Origin: Hemileia vastatrix
Lineage: Eukaryota > Basidiomycota > Pucciniomycetes > Pucciniales > Zaghouaniaceae
Direction of reading: 5' to 3'
NCBI GenBank assembly: GCA_030280995.1
Contig: JASXTE010000008.1
Coordinates: 18,344,133 to 18,408,132, forward strand
DNA: 64,000 nt
Shown here piece after piece: positions 48,930 through 60,300 of this stretch (position 1 is the first letter of the stretch; the number at the start of each line of letters is the position of its first letter). The notes below the pieces were generated by a model. That model was given only the letters and a program-made list of their open reading frames with translations, did not search any database and was not told the DNA's origin. The translations under genes and the position numbers were made by a program.

Positions 48930-49400
48930 CCTGGAAAGTCTTCTGATATTTTTTTATCATTATTTGACTTGCTTCCAGAACTGATGCTTTCTCTTGGTTC
49001 TAAGAAGTAAGATGGGGATGGGTCACCAGATGGGAGGGATTTGGAGTACCAGAGAGGGGATAAAGCATTCCATGAGGAGGAAAAGGTGCAACTAAGGTGG
49101 GGGAATGCAGAAGATGGAAAGTTAGATGGCACAGATAAAGCATTTCCCCCTGATCCTCCTGGTGTTTTATTATCATCAGTTGAATTTCTTCCTGAAGTTA
49201 TGCTTTCTCTTGGCTCTAAACAAAAGGCTGGGGATGGGTCACTAGCTGGGAGGGCCAGAGAGGACAAGAGAGGGGATAAAGTGCCCCAGGAGAAGAAAAG
49301 GTGCAACAAAAATGGGGGAAGGCAGAAGATGGAAAGGTGGACTGCACAGATAAAGCATTGGAAACCTGGCCCTTCCTGCTGAGTCTCCTGGTGTTTTATT
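48930..49400 (+). repeat. Tandem duplication inside family D pol linker
   Basis: Two diverged units of about 230 bp. Each has a TTTTATCATCA-like start, GATGCTTTCTCTTGG or TTATGCTTTCTCTTGG, GGGGATGGGTCAC, GAGGGGATAAAG, AAAAGGTGCAAC and GCAGAAGATGGAAAG in the same order. A third partial start follows at about 49390. Confidence 0.75.
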
Positions 49401-49966
49401 ATCATCAGTAGATTCTCCCTAAGAACTGAAACTTTATCTTTATCCTATGTTTCATGACTTGGAGGGGGCACTGGGAGTGGGAGAGGAACTGGAATTCAAT
49501 TCAAAATCATGGAATATTTCTTCCAGGAATGTAGCCATAGTCCAGTCCTCAAAGCTAAAAAAAGCATCAAGGAAATGGTCCCTGAAGATTATTGGGAGTT
49601 CTTACCACTGTTTGAAGATAGAGGAGTTAAGATTCTTCTACCTCACTGACTTTATGAATTTTCCATTAATCTAATTCCATGCATAACTCCTCAATTTATC
49701 TAAATAATACCATTGTCAACCTTGGAATCAACTGCTCTTGAAGAGATGATTGATGAAAATTTAAAAAATGGTTTCATCAGAGAATCAGAATATCCTTGGT
49801 TGGCCCCTGTAATATTTTCAGGTGAAAAAGATGTGTCACTGAGACCATGCATGGATTTCAGAAGGTTTAATGTGCTTATGGTTAAAAAAAGATACACCCT
49901 TTTACTAAATAGTGAGTTGATTGAAAGTCTTCAGGGTGCAGAGATTTTCAAATTTCTAGATCTTAA

Positions 49967-50177
49967 ACTGCAAAAAATCAAGTGGAACCTGATAGAAGGT
50001 TCCTATCCCTATATTCAGTTTTAATTTAAGAGTAAATATGATTTGATGTTGCACAAGCTAGTGTGCTCATGGTTCAGTGCACTGTCTTTCCAGAAGAATT
50101 ACAGCTGAGCTGAAATTGAGTTAATTCAAAGATAGGGATTAGAAACTGCTATCAGGTGCCCATGTTTCTTTCTGGTG
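49967..50177. mobile_element. TTAA-flanked ~211 bp MITE inside family D reverse transcriptase (copy 2)
   Basis: Flanked by TTAA at 49963-49966 and 50178-50181. The ends ACTGCAAAAAATCAAGTGG and (complement) CACCAGAAAGAAACATGGG lead into matching ACCTGATAG inverted blocks. The RT coding sequence breaks off at FLDLK and resumes with the following Gly-Tyr-His block in the same register if one TTAA and the insert are discounted. TTAA duplication is the signature of piggyBac-type elements; no transposase is present. Confidence 0.8.
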
Positions 50178-52808
50178 TTAAGGCAGGTTACCACATCATA
50201 CATGCAAAAGAAGGAGACAAACACAAAATGGCCTTCAGCACTAAGATTGGCCATTTTTAATAGTTTTAAATGCCTTTTGATCCATTTAATGCACCTTCAA
50301 ATTTCTAACACTTCACCAATAGCATCTTCAGAGATATAATAGGGATAGATGTTGAATTTTATCAAGACAAAATCTTGATTTGCTCCAAATTCATGGAGGA
50401 ACATCAGACATGCGTGAAAGATTCTTAAGGGCTTGAGGGAGGTGCAAGTATAGTTAAAACCAGAAAAAAGTGTCTTATCAGTAAGTGAAATCCCCTATCT
50501 GGGCATAATCATTTCCAATGATAGAGTGAGGATGGACCATGAGAAAGTAAAGACAGTAACAGAGTGGAAAACACCAGCATCAGTAAAGGAGCTATAATAA
50601 GTTTTAGGCTTTGCAAATTTTTACCACTGCTTTATTGAAAATTACTTTCACCTTTTATGACCATTGCATGACCTCACAAATCATCTACACTTCTAGGTGC
50701 TGAATTTAACTACAAGGTATATGATAAGGAGCAATTTTAACTAGTAGAGGCTGTATGCAACTGGTGCACTATTTGGAAAATGGACCACACTTTTTAAACG
50801 TTATTATCTACACAGATCACAAAAACTTGGAAACCTTCCTGACCACTAAAAAGTTGACTTGTTTCCATGCACACTGCAAAGAACTTCTAAGTAGCAATAT
50901 TTTTGATGTTCAATTCCTACCAGGGAAGAGAAGTAGAAAAACTGATACACTATCACAAAGTCTTGACTTGTGCCCAGCTCCAAACCAGGTGCACACTGTT
51001 GGCTCAAACTTATTGAAGGGGGATCTTGAAGAGGGTATAATCCTAGATGAGGTGGAATTGAAAGGTGAGGATTTTATGGATTGGATAAGGAGGTGAAAGG
51101 AGAATGATGAGAGAGTTCAGGAGTTGGTGAAGACACTTCTATTTAAGGAGGTATTGGTAACGAAGGGATTGGAAGTGTATCAATTAAAAGGGGAAGCACT
51201 GTATTGGAATGGGAAGATAGTGGTACCTATTGATGAAGAGCTCAGGATGTAGGTGGTAAAGTCAGAGAGCCCAGGACCTTTAAAGATGGTAGAACTAGTG
51301 AATTTTAAATTATATTGGAAGTATAACAAGTCATATATTCAGCACTATGTAATGGCATCTGAACCTTTTCAGAGGAAAAAATTTAGCCCAAAGGTTATGC
51401 CACTGACCCCATTAAGAATACCCAAGCAGCAATGGACGGAGCTCTCTTATGATCTTATATTGGAGCTATCCAATTCACAAGGAAAGAATGCAATCCTCAG
51501 AGTAGTTGAAAACTGCACCAAGATGGAGTATTTTTTCCCCACAACTACCAAGGTTATGTCAGATGATATTGCAGACTTAATGGTGGAACATTTCAGAAAG
51601 CTACATGAATTGCCTGAAAGTATAGTGTCAGAAAGGGGAAGTATTTTAGCTCTAAGTTGTTGAAGGTAATGTATGAGCAACTAAAAATTAGGCTATTTTT
51701 TCAACAGAATGGAATCTCCAGACTAATGGGAAATCTGAGATAGTAACTAAGGCAATCAAAAAATACTTTCAGCACTTCATTAACTATAAGCAAGATGATT
51801 GGGTGCAGCTGATACCATTGGCTGAGCTCTCATAAAATAACCAGTGACATTCCAAAACAGGAATGTCACCTTTCTACACCATCTAAGGATACCACCCAGC
51901 ATTCTCAATTGGAACCCTATCATTTTTTCAAGTTCCAGAAGCTGAAGAAAAGATTCAGAGAATACTGATTATATGTCAAGAGTTAGAAGCATCACTCAAA
52001 TTATCTCAACAGTCAATTAAGAGTCATCATGGTCAAGGGAAAACCCAGCAGAAGGTGATACAGGTAGGTGACAAGTTTTGTCTAATCTCATGATATCTTT
52101 CCACACTACACCCAAGTGCCAAGTTAGATCACAAGAAGCTAGGCCCATTAAAGATCAAGCATAAAATATCTGACTCAGCATACAAATTGGAGCTACCAAT
52201 TTCAATAAGACAAGTGTACCCAGTTTTCAATATCTCATTACTCAAAAATAACCAAGAAGATACAATACCAGGCCACTCAGAAGAGCCACCAGTGCTAGTT
52301 TATGTAGGAAATTAGAATGAGTTTTAAGTAGAAAAGTTTATTTCCAAGAGGGTGTACAGGGGGAAGGTTCATTATTTTTTGAGCTGGAAAGGTTTTAGAG
52401 CAGGAGATAGATCTTGGGAACCAGTAGAGAACTTAGATAATTCTATGGGAAAGATGAAGAATTTTGTGAAGGAGCACAGAGGAGAGGAGGGGTAAAAGAG
52501 GGGGTAATGTTAGGATTTGCGTTGAGAGGTGAGGAGGAGGAGGACTATGAATATTATGCATTGAAATAGAAGGGATAAAGGGAGATTGCATAAGGGGGTT
52601 TTATGGGGAAAGAACTGTGGGGTATTCCTCATTGAAAAACTTACATAGTAATCCAGTTACTTCTTAGTCTCAAAAGGTTGTAATCCTTGCTGTTGGTAGG
52701 CCCAACATAGTCAGTCTAGTTAGCCTAACTGCTGTATCAGCATAAAAATCCCTGTATTAGGCTAGCTCCACCGCTAGTGGTAGTAGTCTTCCCTCTTAGG
52801 TCTTAACA

Positions 52809-53175
52809 GAAACCCTGATATGGTGGATGGAAAACAGTTTTTTATTTCATTAAAGGTTGCTCCTTTATTTCCATTTATGACTTGTACAGTTTATTGCTCA
52901 TTTTCAGTAGTTTTTGTGTGGGGGAAACCACATTTAGAAAGAATTAATTTTTTTTTGTATCCATAAATTATTAGGCAGATTTTAATGGGGAATATCCATA
53001 TGGTGACATATAGTACTTTTAGTGGCATCTAAAAGTGCTGTTTCTGAAGCTACAACCGTTTTGGATAGTGTAGGCTGACTCTTCAAGGTGATAAGGACAA
53101 TTTTAAGTCTGGAAATGTAGAAGAAGAAGAAACTTAAAAATAAGTGCAAAAAAAAAAGAAAAGAAATAGAAAATA
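52809..53175. other. Spacer, no gene seen
   Basis: Unremarkable AT-rich sequence between the family D 3' LTR and the truncated MITE. Confidence 0.5.
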
Positions 53176-53295
53176 TTGGGTACCAAATTTAGAATTCTTC
53201 CATTTCAAAATGTCTCTTTTTTCCACCAACTAAACCATGATTATCTTTTAATATATGCCATATTGTACCACCAAAAAACCATTTTACTGGAAATC
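53176..53295. mobile_element. Truncated GGGGGTATC-family MITE
   Basis: Resembles the first ~125 bp of the copies at 5993 and 19771 (TTCCATTTCAAAATG-CTCTTTTTTCCACC, then ACCATGATTAT). It is cut off exactly where the LTR at 53296 begins, so the retrotransposon landed within or beside it. Confidence 0.75.
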
Positions 53296-54982
53296 TTTCA
53301 GCCTAGGTATCTCCAGGACTGAGTAATTCTTGTGTTTAAAATAATATAACCTTAATTACATTAAGATTATAACTTAAAATAAGGTTAAAATACTTATATA
53401 TATGGTTATAATACATATATATATAATTTTTACACATTTATATGAATTATAGTAGTTCAAATAGCTTATCCATAGCCTAAAAATACTTATCAAGGTGTTA
53501 AAGGAGTCATAATATACTTATCTTAAGTGATATTAAGTAATTATAGACATACATAAGCTTATATGTATACATAAACCTCATATTCAGTGAAATATGTAGT
53601 TATATTATGTATATTTAGGTCTATAAGTGGGTTTTAACCTCTTAATAGCCTATAACCTTTATTTTTCTGCTTATTTTAGGTCATGTGGACGTATTAAGTG
53701 GATTCAAAATGCCTAAAAAAGCATATACACCTATTTCAGGCACATATATCCAGTTTGGACAACTTAATCTGCCTCCTTGCATGGATTTTCACGGATTTAT
53801 GAGTTGGGATATGATTAATGGGTTAATATGGATGTTTGGGGATGTTATTGGGGGCTTATAAAGTTAATTTGGTTCCTTTATATGCTTTGGGTTTCATTAT
53901 ATACTCTTTGGATGAGTTATTTTACCTGTTTCTCCATAGTATCCGCTTTTATCTATTTATTCCATTTATGGTATGGGTCTGTGGTATCATTAATTGTGAT
54001 GGAGGGTCCTTACTGGAGGTCTGGATGTTGAAAATTCTTGAAGTGGACGCCATGGGGAGGTGATGGGTCCTCAAAGTGCTGTGATTTCCTGGGATAGCAG
54101 TGATATCATCTGGATTGAAAGTCTGTGCACTCCAGTGGATTTTGGTATAAGTAAGGGAGGATCTTGATGGGTTATTAGACATCACTTACTTACTACACTT
54201 CAAACAAACATTATAAAACAATTATTATCATATAAAAATATATTATAAAGCATTTATAAATTGATATTATCTTTATATAAGCTATAACTATATTTTATTA
54301 TCCTATTTTCCACCACTAGCATGCATAAAATCCAAGTATTGTGAGTTTATATTGAGAATAACTATTTTATTAGTCTTCCCCTGAGGTTTAATCACTAAAT
54401 CATTTAACAATATTTAGTAGGACCATTAATATTTACTATTAAATCACACTTAGATACTAGCACACACTGAAAATCGGGGGTCTTTCCTTAGTTATTACTT
54501 ATTATTTAGTATAAGCCTTAGGACGTGATTTTAACTCTAGTATATATCATAAAAACCAAATATTTGGGTCTGCAGCACATTAGTGGGTCATCATAACTCA
54601 GTGATTGAGGAAAAGAACCTTATAATAACTGTACTAATTTTTTATAATAAAAATTAGGTATTTACAGTAGTAACTGTACCCAATATAAAGCCAATTTCAC
54701 TTGGTATTTGGTCACCAATATAACACCCAATTAGATTGGTATTTGGTTAAATCTTGGTAAGCTAATTATTCACCCTTATAAAGATCTAGTTAAACTTATT
54801 ATATTATTTTAAACAGGTTTTTTTAAATTTTTTCGTACATTTTATTTAAATAAATAAAGATATAAATTCAGGGCAAGCTCCAGTGCTTTTATTAGTAATT
54901 GTATTGCTAATAATTATTTGTCTACTAATTACTATATAGGTTTTCCCTTTTTTAGACGTGAAGAATTGTTATTTAAGACACA

Positions 54983-55609
54983 ATGAGTGCTCCACAGGAC
55001 AATTTAAGTGAAAAACCTGCTTATAACACCAGGTCTAAAGCTAAAAACATTGCTATAGGACATCACCATGAAGGGCCAATCTTATGCACAACCAGATTCT
55101 ATGAGCATAGAGGAAAAGGAAATTCTTCTAAAAAAGATAAAAATCAAAAAGACTTCACCTCCTCTGCAGGATCAACTGTTCCATCTGGCGAAACAGGTTC
55201 TGAAACTAGTGGAATCAAAGTCTACCATGCTAAAGGAGGTAGAGCAGTTGCAAAACAACTGCAAGGTGGGGCTCCAACAAATGAATCAAACCCTGGCAGA
55301 GTTAAAGGTAGGGCAGCCAAGCCAAAAACCCCCTGCCCAAGGAGGGTCACATCATTCCCAGGAAAGAATCTTGGTAGAGAAATGGAAGTGGGATTGGTTC
55401 CATCAGCAGTGGTCAAGCCACAATTGCAACAGGGATCCACCCCCTCATCAGACTGCCTCAGCTCACCCCTACAAAGGAAAGCAAAAGCGCCAAAAGTCAG
55501 GGCTTTCTCCTATCCTGTGGTAAGTAGATTACCCTCTCAGATTGAACACAATACTGATGATTACAATATAGGTAATGTCACCACAGGAAATCTGGTGGTG
55601 AATTGCTAG
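54983..55609 (+). CDS. N-terminal gag fragment of the truncated element
   Basis: A 208-codon frame starting MSAPQDNLSEKPAYNTRSK. It is basic and low in recognisable structure, as in the overlapped N-terminus of the family A gag. GREMEVGLVPSAVV corresponds to SRAMEMGLSNESLP in family A and to the same block in family B. It overlaps the accessory ORF 55068-55523 completely, passes through GTAAGT as Val-Ser like the other gags, and stops at 55609 before any capsid domain. Probably a remnant, although still open. Confidence 0.5.
   Translation: MSAPQDNLSEKPAYNTRSKAKNIAIGHHHEGPILCTTRFYEHRGKGNSSKKDKNQKDFTSSAGSTVPSGETGSETSGIKVYHAKGGRAVAKQLQGGAPTNESNPGRVKGRAAKPKTPCPRRVTSFPGKNLGREMEVGLVPSAVVKPQLQQGSTPSSDCLSSPLQRKAKAPKVRAFSYPVVSRLPSQIEHNTDDYNIGNVTTGNLVVNC
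55068..55523 (+). CDS. Overlapping accessory ORF (WKWD protein), third family, intact
   Basis: 151 codons in a different register from gag. It begins MKGQSYAQPDSMSIEEKE, with KKIKIKKTSPPLQDQLFHLA matching the basic-then-helical start of the other two copies, then QQMNQTLAELK, VEKWKWDWFHQQW (about residues 103-115), AHPYKGKQKR and the end SPILW-TAA inside TGTGGTAAGT. It remains open although the element has lost the rest of gag and pol. Function unknown; conserved Trp-rich and basic motifs could bind nucleic acid or a partner protein. Confidence 0.6.
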   Translation: MKGQSYAQPDSMSIEEKEILLKKIKIKKTSPPLQDQLFHLAKQVLKLVESKSTMLKEVEQLQNNCKVGLQQMNQTLAELKVGQPSQKPPAQGGSHHSQERILVEKWKWDWFHQQWSSHNCNRDPPPHQTASAHPYKGKQKRQKSGLSPILW

Positions 55610-56837
55610 CAGTTCCCTCTATTTGAAACTATCAGGAATTTGTCAGGAAGCTGTTGGGAAATCATCTTGAAAATGTCAGAAATATGTTTTTAAATCAGAT
55701 GAAAAAACATTGAAAAAATAAACTGTCACAGATTGAATCCAGAACATTCCCTCCTTGAGCAGAGCTTAGGAACCACATTGAACATCAGTTAATCTCAGTT
55801 TTGGCAAAAGGTTGAACAACATCACTTAGCATACCTTAATATTCAAATATTAAACTTGAATATATGTTGCGTGTTTGATATAGATGCATATGCATTTGAA
55901 TTTGCATGGTGGATACTTATTGCATGTTAAAAATTGATGTGAAATGCCTATCCAAAATGTATGCATAATGACTATGAAGAATAAATATGCATAAAAAATA
56001 TGCATATTGAATATGCATAAAAATATTAAAATTGAATATGCAATAAAAATATGCATATTGAATATCCAAAAAAAAGGTGGATGTATGTATATGAATAAAA
56101 TATATTAATATGCATATACATCCGTATAATGAATGTTCATATGCATATGCATAAATATGCATAATGATTGAAAAATGCAAAAAAATAATGCTTAAAGAGT
56201 ATATTTTATGCATAAATAGAAATATGCAATATGAATTCATATTGCATACAGATAACACTGGCAAACCAACTTGACCAAAACTCATACTAAATTTTCATTC
56301 TGGACTAAAGTGTGAGGGAAGGAAGAAAAACAGTCTGACATTAGAAAAATGCTACATGCACTCATTTTGTAGCAGAGCAAATGAGAAGTGCTGAATTATG
56401 GTTGGTGCCCATAATTTAGTATGATACCATAATTTTATTTAATTGTTTTCAATATTGAAAAGACTTTAGGTCAGTTGGTATGGATCTAGCTGTGCCAGGG
56501 TCTAATCTAATTATTTTAAAAATTTCTTAATAATAAACAGGTTTTAATACAAAAACAGGTTGTATTGTTTGTGGGATATTGGATATGATAAGGTCTTTTG
56601 TAAAAAAAACTTATATTGTTTAAAAATATTCCTGAATTAGATGTGGGATAATCACTACAAAGAATTGTAGTACTGTGGGTAATAAAATATATGCACAAGC
56701 AGTAAAGAAAGGACTGAGTGAACCCTTTTTGTGCAGTGGGAATCATTAGAGTGGAATTGTGGATGAAAAATATAATTCATTATTACTATTTTATTTAATC
56801 AAAAAACTTATAATATTAAAAAGAACAATTGATTCAT
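55610..56837. other. Gene-free AT-rich region with ATATGCATA-type repeats
   Basis: 55855-56245 contains many variants of ATATGCATATTGAATATGCATAAAAAT; similar sequence occurs at about 23600-23800. A short GAACATTCCCTCCTTGAG at about 55741 resembles 48428 in family D. At 56463-56512 a tRNA-like pair of blocks is noted separately. No coding sequence supported. Confidence 0.5.
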
Positions 56838-57335
56838 TGGTACTTGAACTTTGTGCCTCACTCATATTTATCATTTGATTGATTTTTTGTCACCATTATG
56901 TTATTAATATTATAAGTATAGCAAAAACTTGTGTGCCCAACGCATATCAGGTGATGTTACACCTTTTATAATATTATTAAATAAAGGTAAAAAAATATGA
57001 AAATGATTTGTTTTACAAAAAATAAATTGATATCCAAAAGCAATATGAGTGATAAAAAGGTAAAATTAAAGGGATCAAATATGAAATGAAAAATTAAAGT
57101 AAAATTCCTGCCATCAAGAGCAAGTAGACATGATGGGGTAAATGCCCACCAGTGGCACTAAACTTGGACTATAATTTATTTTTTGTAAAAATAAAAAAAA
57201 ATCCACTTGAGCTTTACCAAAACTTCAGGATGACAATTTTGTCATATCAAACAACTTCTAGTGCAATTATTGAAGAAAAATTCACTTTCATTGCAATAGA
57301 GAGAATTGATCACATCAGACTGCATGTGACCAAAA

Positions 57336-60300
57336 GTGTCCAGCAAAAGTTTGGCCAAACTTGTGCTGGACACTTTTATGATGGAGAGTAGCTAGGGTGG
57401 AATTTTTCTTCAGTTCATCTGGTATTTCTTATAAACATGTCCACTGGTATTTGATCTTTGTGCCTCACTCATATTTATCATTTGATTAATTTTTTGTCAC
57501 CATTATGTTATTAATATTATAAGTATAGCAAAAACTCGTGTGCCCAACGCATAATGGGTGATGTTACACCTTTTATAAAATTATTAAATAAAGGTAAAAA
57601 AATATGAAAATGATTTGTTTTATGAAAAATAAATTGATATACAAAAGCAATATGAGGGATAAAAAGGTAAAACTAAAGGGATCAAATATGAAATAAAAAA
57701 TTAAAAAAAAAATTACTGCCATCAAGAGCAAGTAGACATGTTGGGGAAAATGCCCACCAGTGAGGCTAAACTTGGACTATAATTGCTTTTTTGAAAAACA
57801 AAAAAGTGCCAACCTGAGGTTTAACAAAACTTCAGCAGAACCATTTAGCCATATCAAACACTTCTAGTGAAATTATTGAGAGAGAATTGATCACACCAGA
57901 CTGCATGTGACCAAAAGTGTCCAGCACAAGTTTGGCTGAACTTGTGCTGGACACATTTATGACAGAGAGTAGCTGGGGTAGAATTTTTCTTCAGTTAATC
58001 TGGTATTTCTTATAAACATGTCCATTGGTATTTGATCTTTGTGCCTCACTCATATATATCATTTGATTAATTTATTGTTGCCATTATATTATTAATATTA
58101 GGGGGTATCAAAGTTAGAAATTTGTAATTCTTTAAAAGGTATTTCACATCACAAAAAGAAAGCCACTAACTCAACATTAATTCTCAGTAAAAAGGTATTT
58201 TGTGGGCACAATATAGCATATTTTAAAAAATAATCATGGTTGCTTTGGTGGAGAAAAGAGGTATTATGAAATGAAAGATTTCTGACTTTGATACCCCCTA
58301 TTATAAGTATAAAAAAAACTCATGTGCCAAATGCATACCAGGTGATGTTACACCTTTTATAATATTATGAAATAAAGACAAGAAAATATGAAAATGATTA
58401 GCTTTACAATAATTTAAATAGATATTTTAAAAAAAAAGAGAAATAGAAAAGTTAAATTAATCTCAAAGAGACCAATTATGAAAAACAAAATACTAGTAAA
58501 ATTCTTGCTCTCAAGAGCCAGTAGAAGTGTTGAAACAAATGGGAGCCATGAGGGCTAAATTGTAATAAGTGACCTTTTTTTTAAAGATAAAAAATTATAC
58601 ACCTGAGGTCGGGAAGAACAACAGGTGAATGATTCAGCTTAACAAAACTACTTGTAGTGAAGTTTGATAAAAAAATGTTTTTTTGTTGCCATAGAGAGAA
58701 TTGATCCCATCTGACTGCACGTGACAAAAATTGTCCAGCACAAGTTTGGCCGAACTTGTGCTGGACACTTTTATGATGGAGAGTAGCTTGGGTGGAATTT
58801 TTCTTCAGTTCCTTCATCTTGTATTTCTCATAAAAATGTCCACTGGTATTTGATCAGTCTGTATCATTCATATTTATCATCTGATTAATATTTTATCACC
58901 ATTATATTATTAATTTTATTAGTATAGCAAAAACTTGTGTGCCAAATGCATACCAGGTGAAGTTATAACTTCAAAATTTTTTTAAAATAGACATAAATAA
59001 ATATGGAAATGATTAGTTTTACAAAAATTAAATAGAACTTTATAAATAAATAGAGGAATAAAAGAGTAAAATAAAAGTCAAAGAGTTCAAATATGAAAAA
59101 AATACTAGTAAAATTCCTGCAATCAAGAGCCAGTAGAGGTGTTAAAGCAAATGAGAGCCATCAGGGCTTAATTGTAATAAGTGACCTTTTCTTTAAAGAT
59201 GAAAAATTATACACCTGATATTGGGCAGAACAGCAGGTGGATGATTCAGCTAAACCAAACTACTTCTAGTGAAATTTGATAAAAAATTTTTTTTGTTTCC
59301 ATACAGAGAATTGATCCCATCTGACTGCACATGACAAAAAGTGTCCAGCACAAGTTCAGCCGAGCTTGTGCTGGACACTTCTATGATGGAGAGTGGCTGG
59401 GGTAGAATTTTTCTTCAGTTCATCTGGTATTTCTTACAAACATGTCTACTGGTATTTTATCTTTGTCCCTCACTCATATATATTGTTTGATTAATATTTT
59501 TTCTTAATTATATTATTAATTTTATAAGTATAGCCAAAAATCAGGTGCCAAATGCATACTGAGTGATGTTACACCTTTTATAATATTATTAAATAAATGT
59601 ATAAAAATATAAAAATAATTTATTTTCAAAATTACTAATTGATATCCAAAAGCAATATGAGGAATAAAAAATTATATTAAAGGGATCAAATATGAAAAAA
59701 TTAATCCAAGTATTATTCCAAATATCAAAGGCCAGTAGAGATGCTGAAGAAAATGAGAGCCATCAGGGATAAATTGTACTAAATTGACTGTTTTTTAAAG
59801 ATAAAAAATTATGTACCTATGGTTTGGATGAGCTCTAGGTGGAAAATTCAGCTATATCAACTACATCTAGTGAAGTTTCTTATCAAATAATTTTTTTCAT
59901 TGCCATAGAGAGAATTGATCCCATCTGACTGCACCTGACCAAAAGTGTCCAGCACAAGTTTGGCCGAACTTGTGCTGGACACTTTTATGATGGAGAGTAG
60001 CTAGGGTGCAGGTATTCTTCAGTGCAACTGTTATTTTTTTAAAACATGTCAACTGGTATTTGATCTTTCTGTGTTATGCATATTTTATTATCTGATTAAT
60101 TTGTTTTCATTAGAATATTATTAATTTTATTAGTATAGAAAAAAATTGTGCACCAAATGCATTCCATGTTATATTACACCTTTTATAATATTATTAAAAA
60201 ATGTTAAAAAAATATGAAAATGATTTTTTTTCCAAAATTATAAATTAATATCAAAATGTAACATGAGTGATAAAAAAGTAAAGTAAAAGAGATCAAATAT

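Larger units (their letters stand above)
48430..52495 (+). pseudogene. Family D pol remnant (PR, RT, RNase H, IN, chromodomain)
   Basis: In order: a weak protease region with ALLDCGPQT (about 48575) and QYDMVLRMTWLDQYQPHIDW (about 48790-48850); an acidic linker that has duplicated (48930-49400); RT from EEMIDENLKNGFIRES and PWLAPVIFS through LRPCMDFRRFNVL and FKFLDLK (49740-49965), a MITE insertion, then GYHIIHAKEGDKHKMAFSTK (about 50190) and MPFDPFNAPSNF (about 50280); RNase H IIYTDHKNLETF and LPGKRSRKTDTLSQ (50790-50970); integrase ELSYDLILELSNSQGKN, LPESIVSERGS and, in another register, TNGKSEIVTKAIKKYFQHF (51430-51790); and a chromodomain [20 protein letters not shown] followed by WEPVENL (52337-52440). 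Numerous stops and shifts; inactive. Confidence 0.85.
47087..52808 (+). mobile_element. Decayed Ty3/gypsy chromovirus (family D)
   Basis: A 5722 bp element with 301 bp LTRs at 47087-47387 and 52508-52808, ending TCTTAACA; flanks GAGAA and GAAAC are not an exact duplication. A strong polypurine tract (GAGGAGAGGAGGGG then AGAGGGGG) precedes the 3' LTR. The interior has gag, PR, RT, RNase H, IN and a chromodomain, all with stops and shifts. A solo LTR of the same family is at 2642. Confidence 0.9.
53296..55609 (+). mobile_element. Truncated Ty3/gypsy element, 5' LTR plus start of gag, related to families A and B
   Basis: The 5' LTR 53296-54472 begins TTTCAGCCTAGG (TGTCAG with one change) and ends CACTGAAA; it matches the solo LTR at 42709-43864. 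Primer-site sequence ATCGGGGGTCTTTCC follows, then leader and the gag start with its overlapping accessory ORF. No capsid, pol or 3' LTR follows; sequence after about 55610 is unrelated. Confidence 0.8.

Noticed and set aside
48911..49405. 164-codon minus-strand frame
   Set aside because: Antisense of the duplicated linker in family D pol; its internal repetition reflects that DNA duplication.
55850..56285. 68- and 122-codon minus-strand frames rich in Tyr, Ile and His
   Set aside because: Translations of ATATGCATA-type repeats without homologous domains.
58581..58817. 78-codon frames running through satellite palindromes (also 57152-57391 and 63390-63626)
   Set aside because: They open by chance across the monomer, are not preserved in the other monomers, and translate the palindrome.
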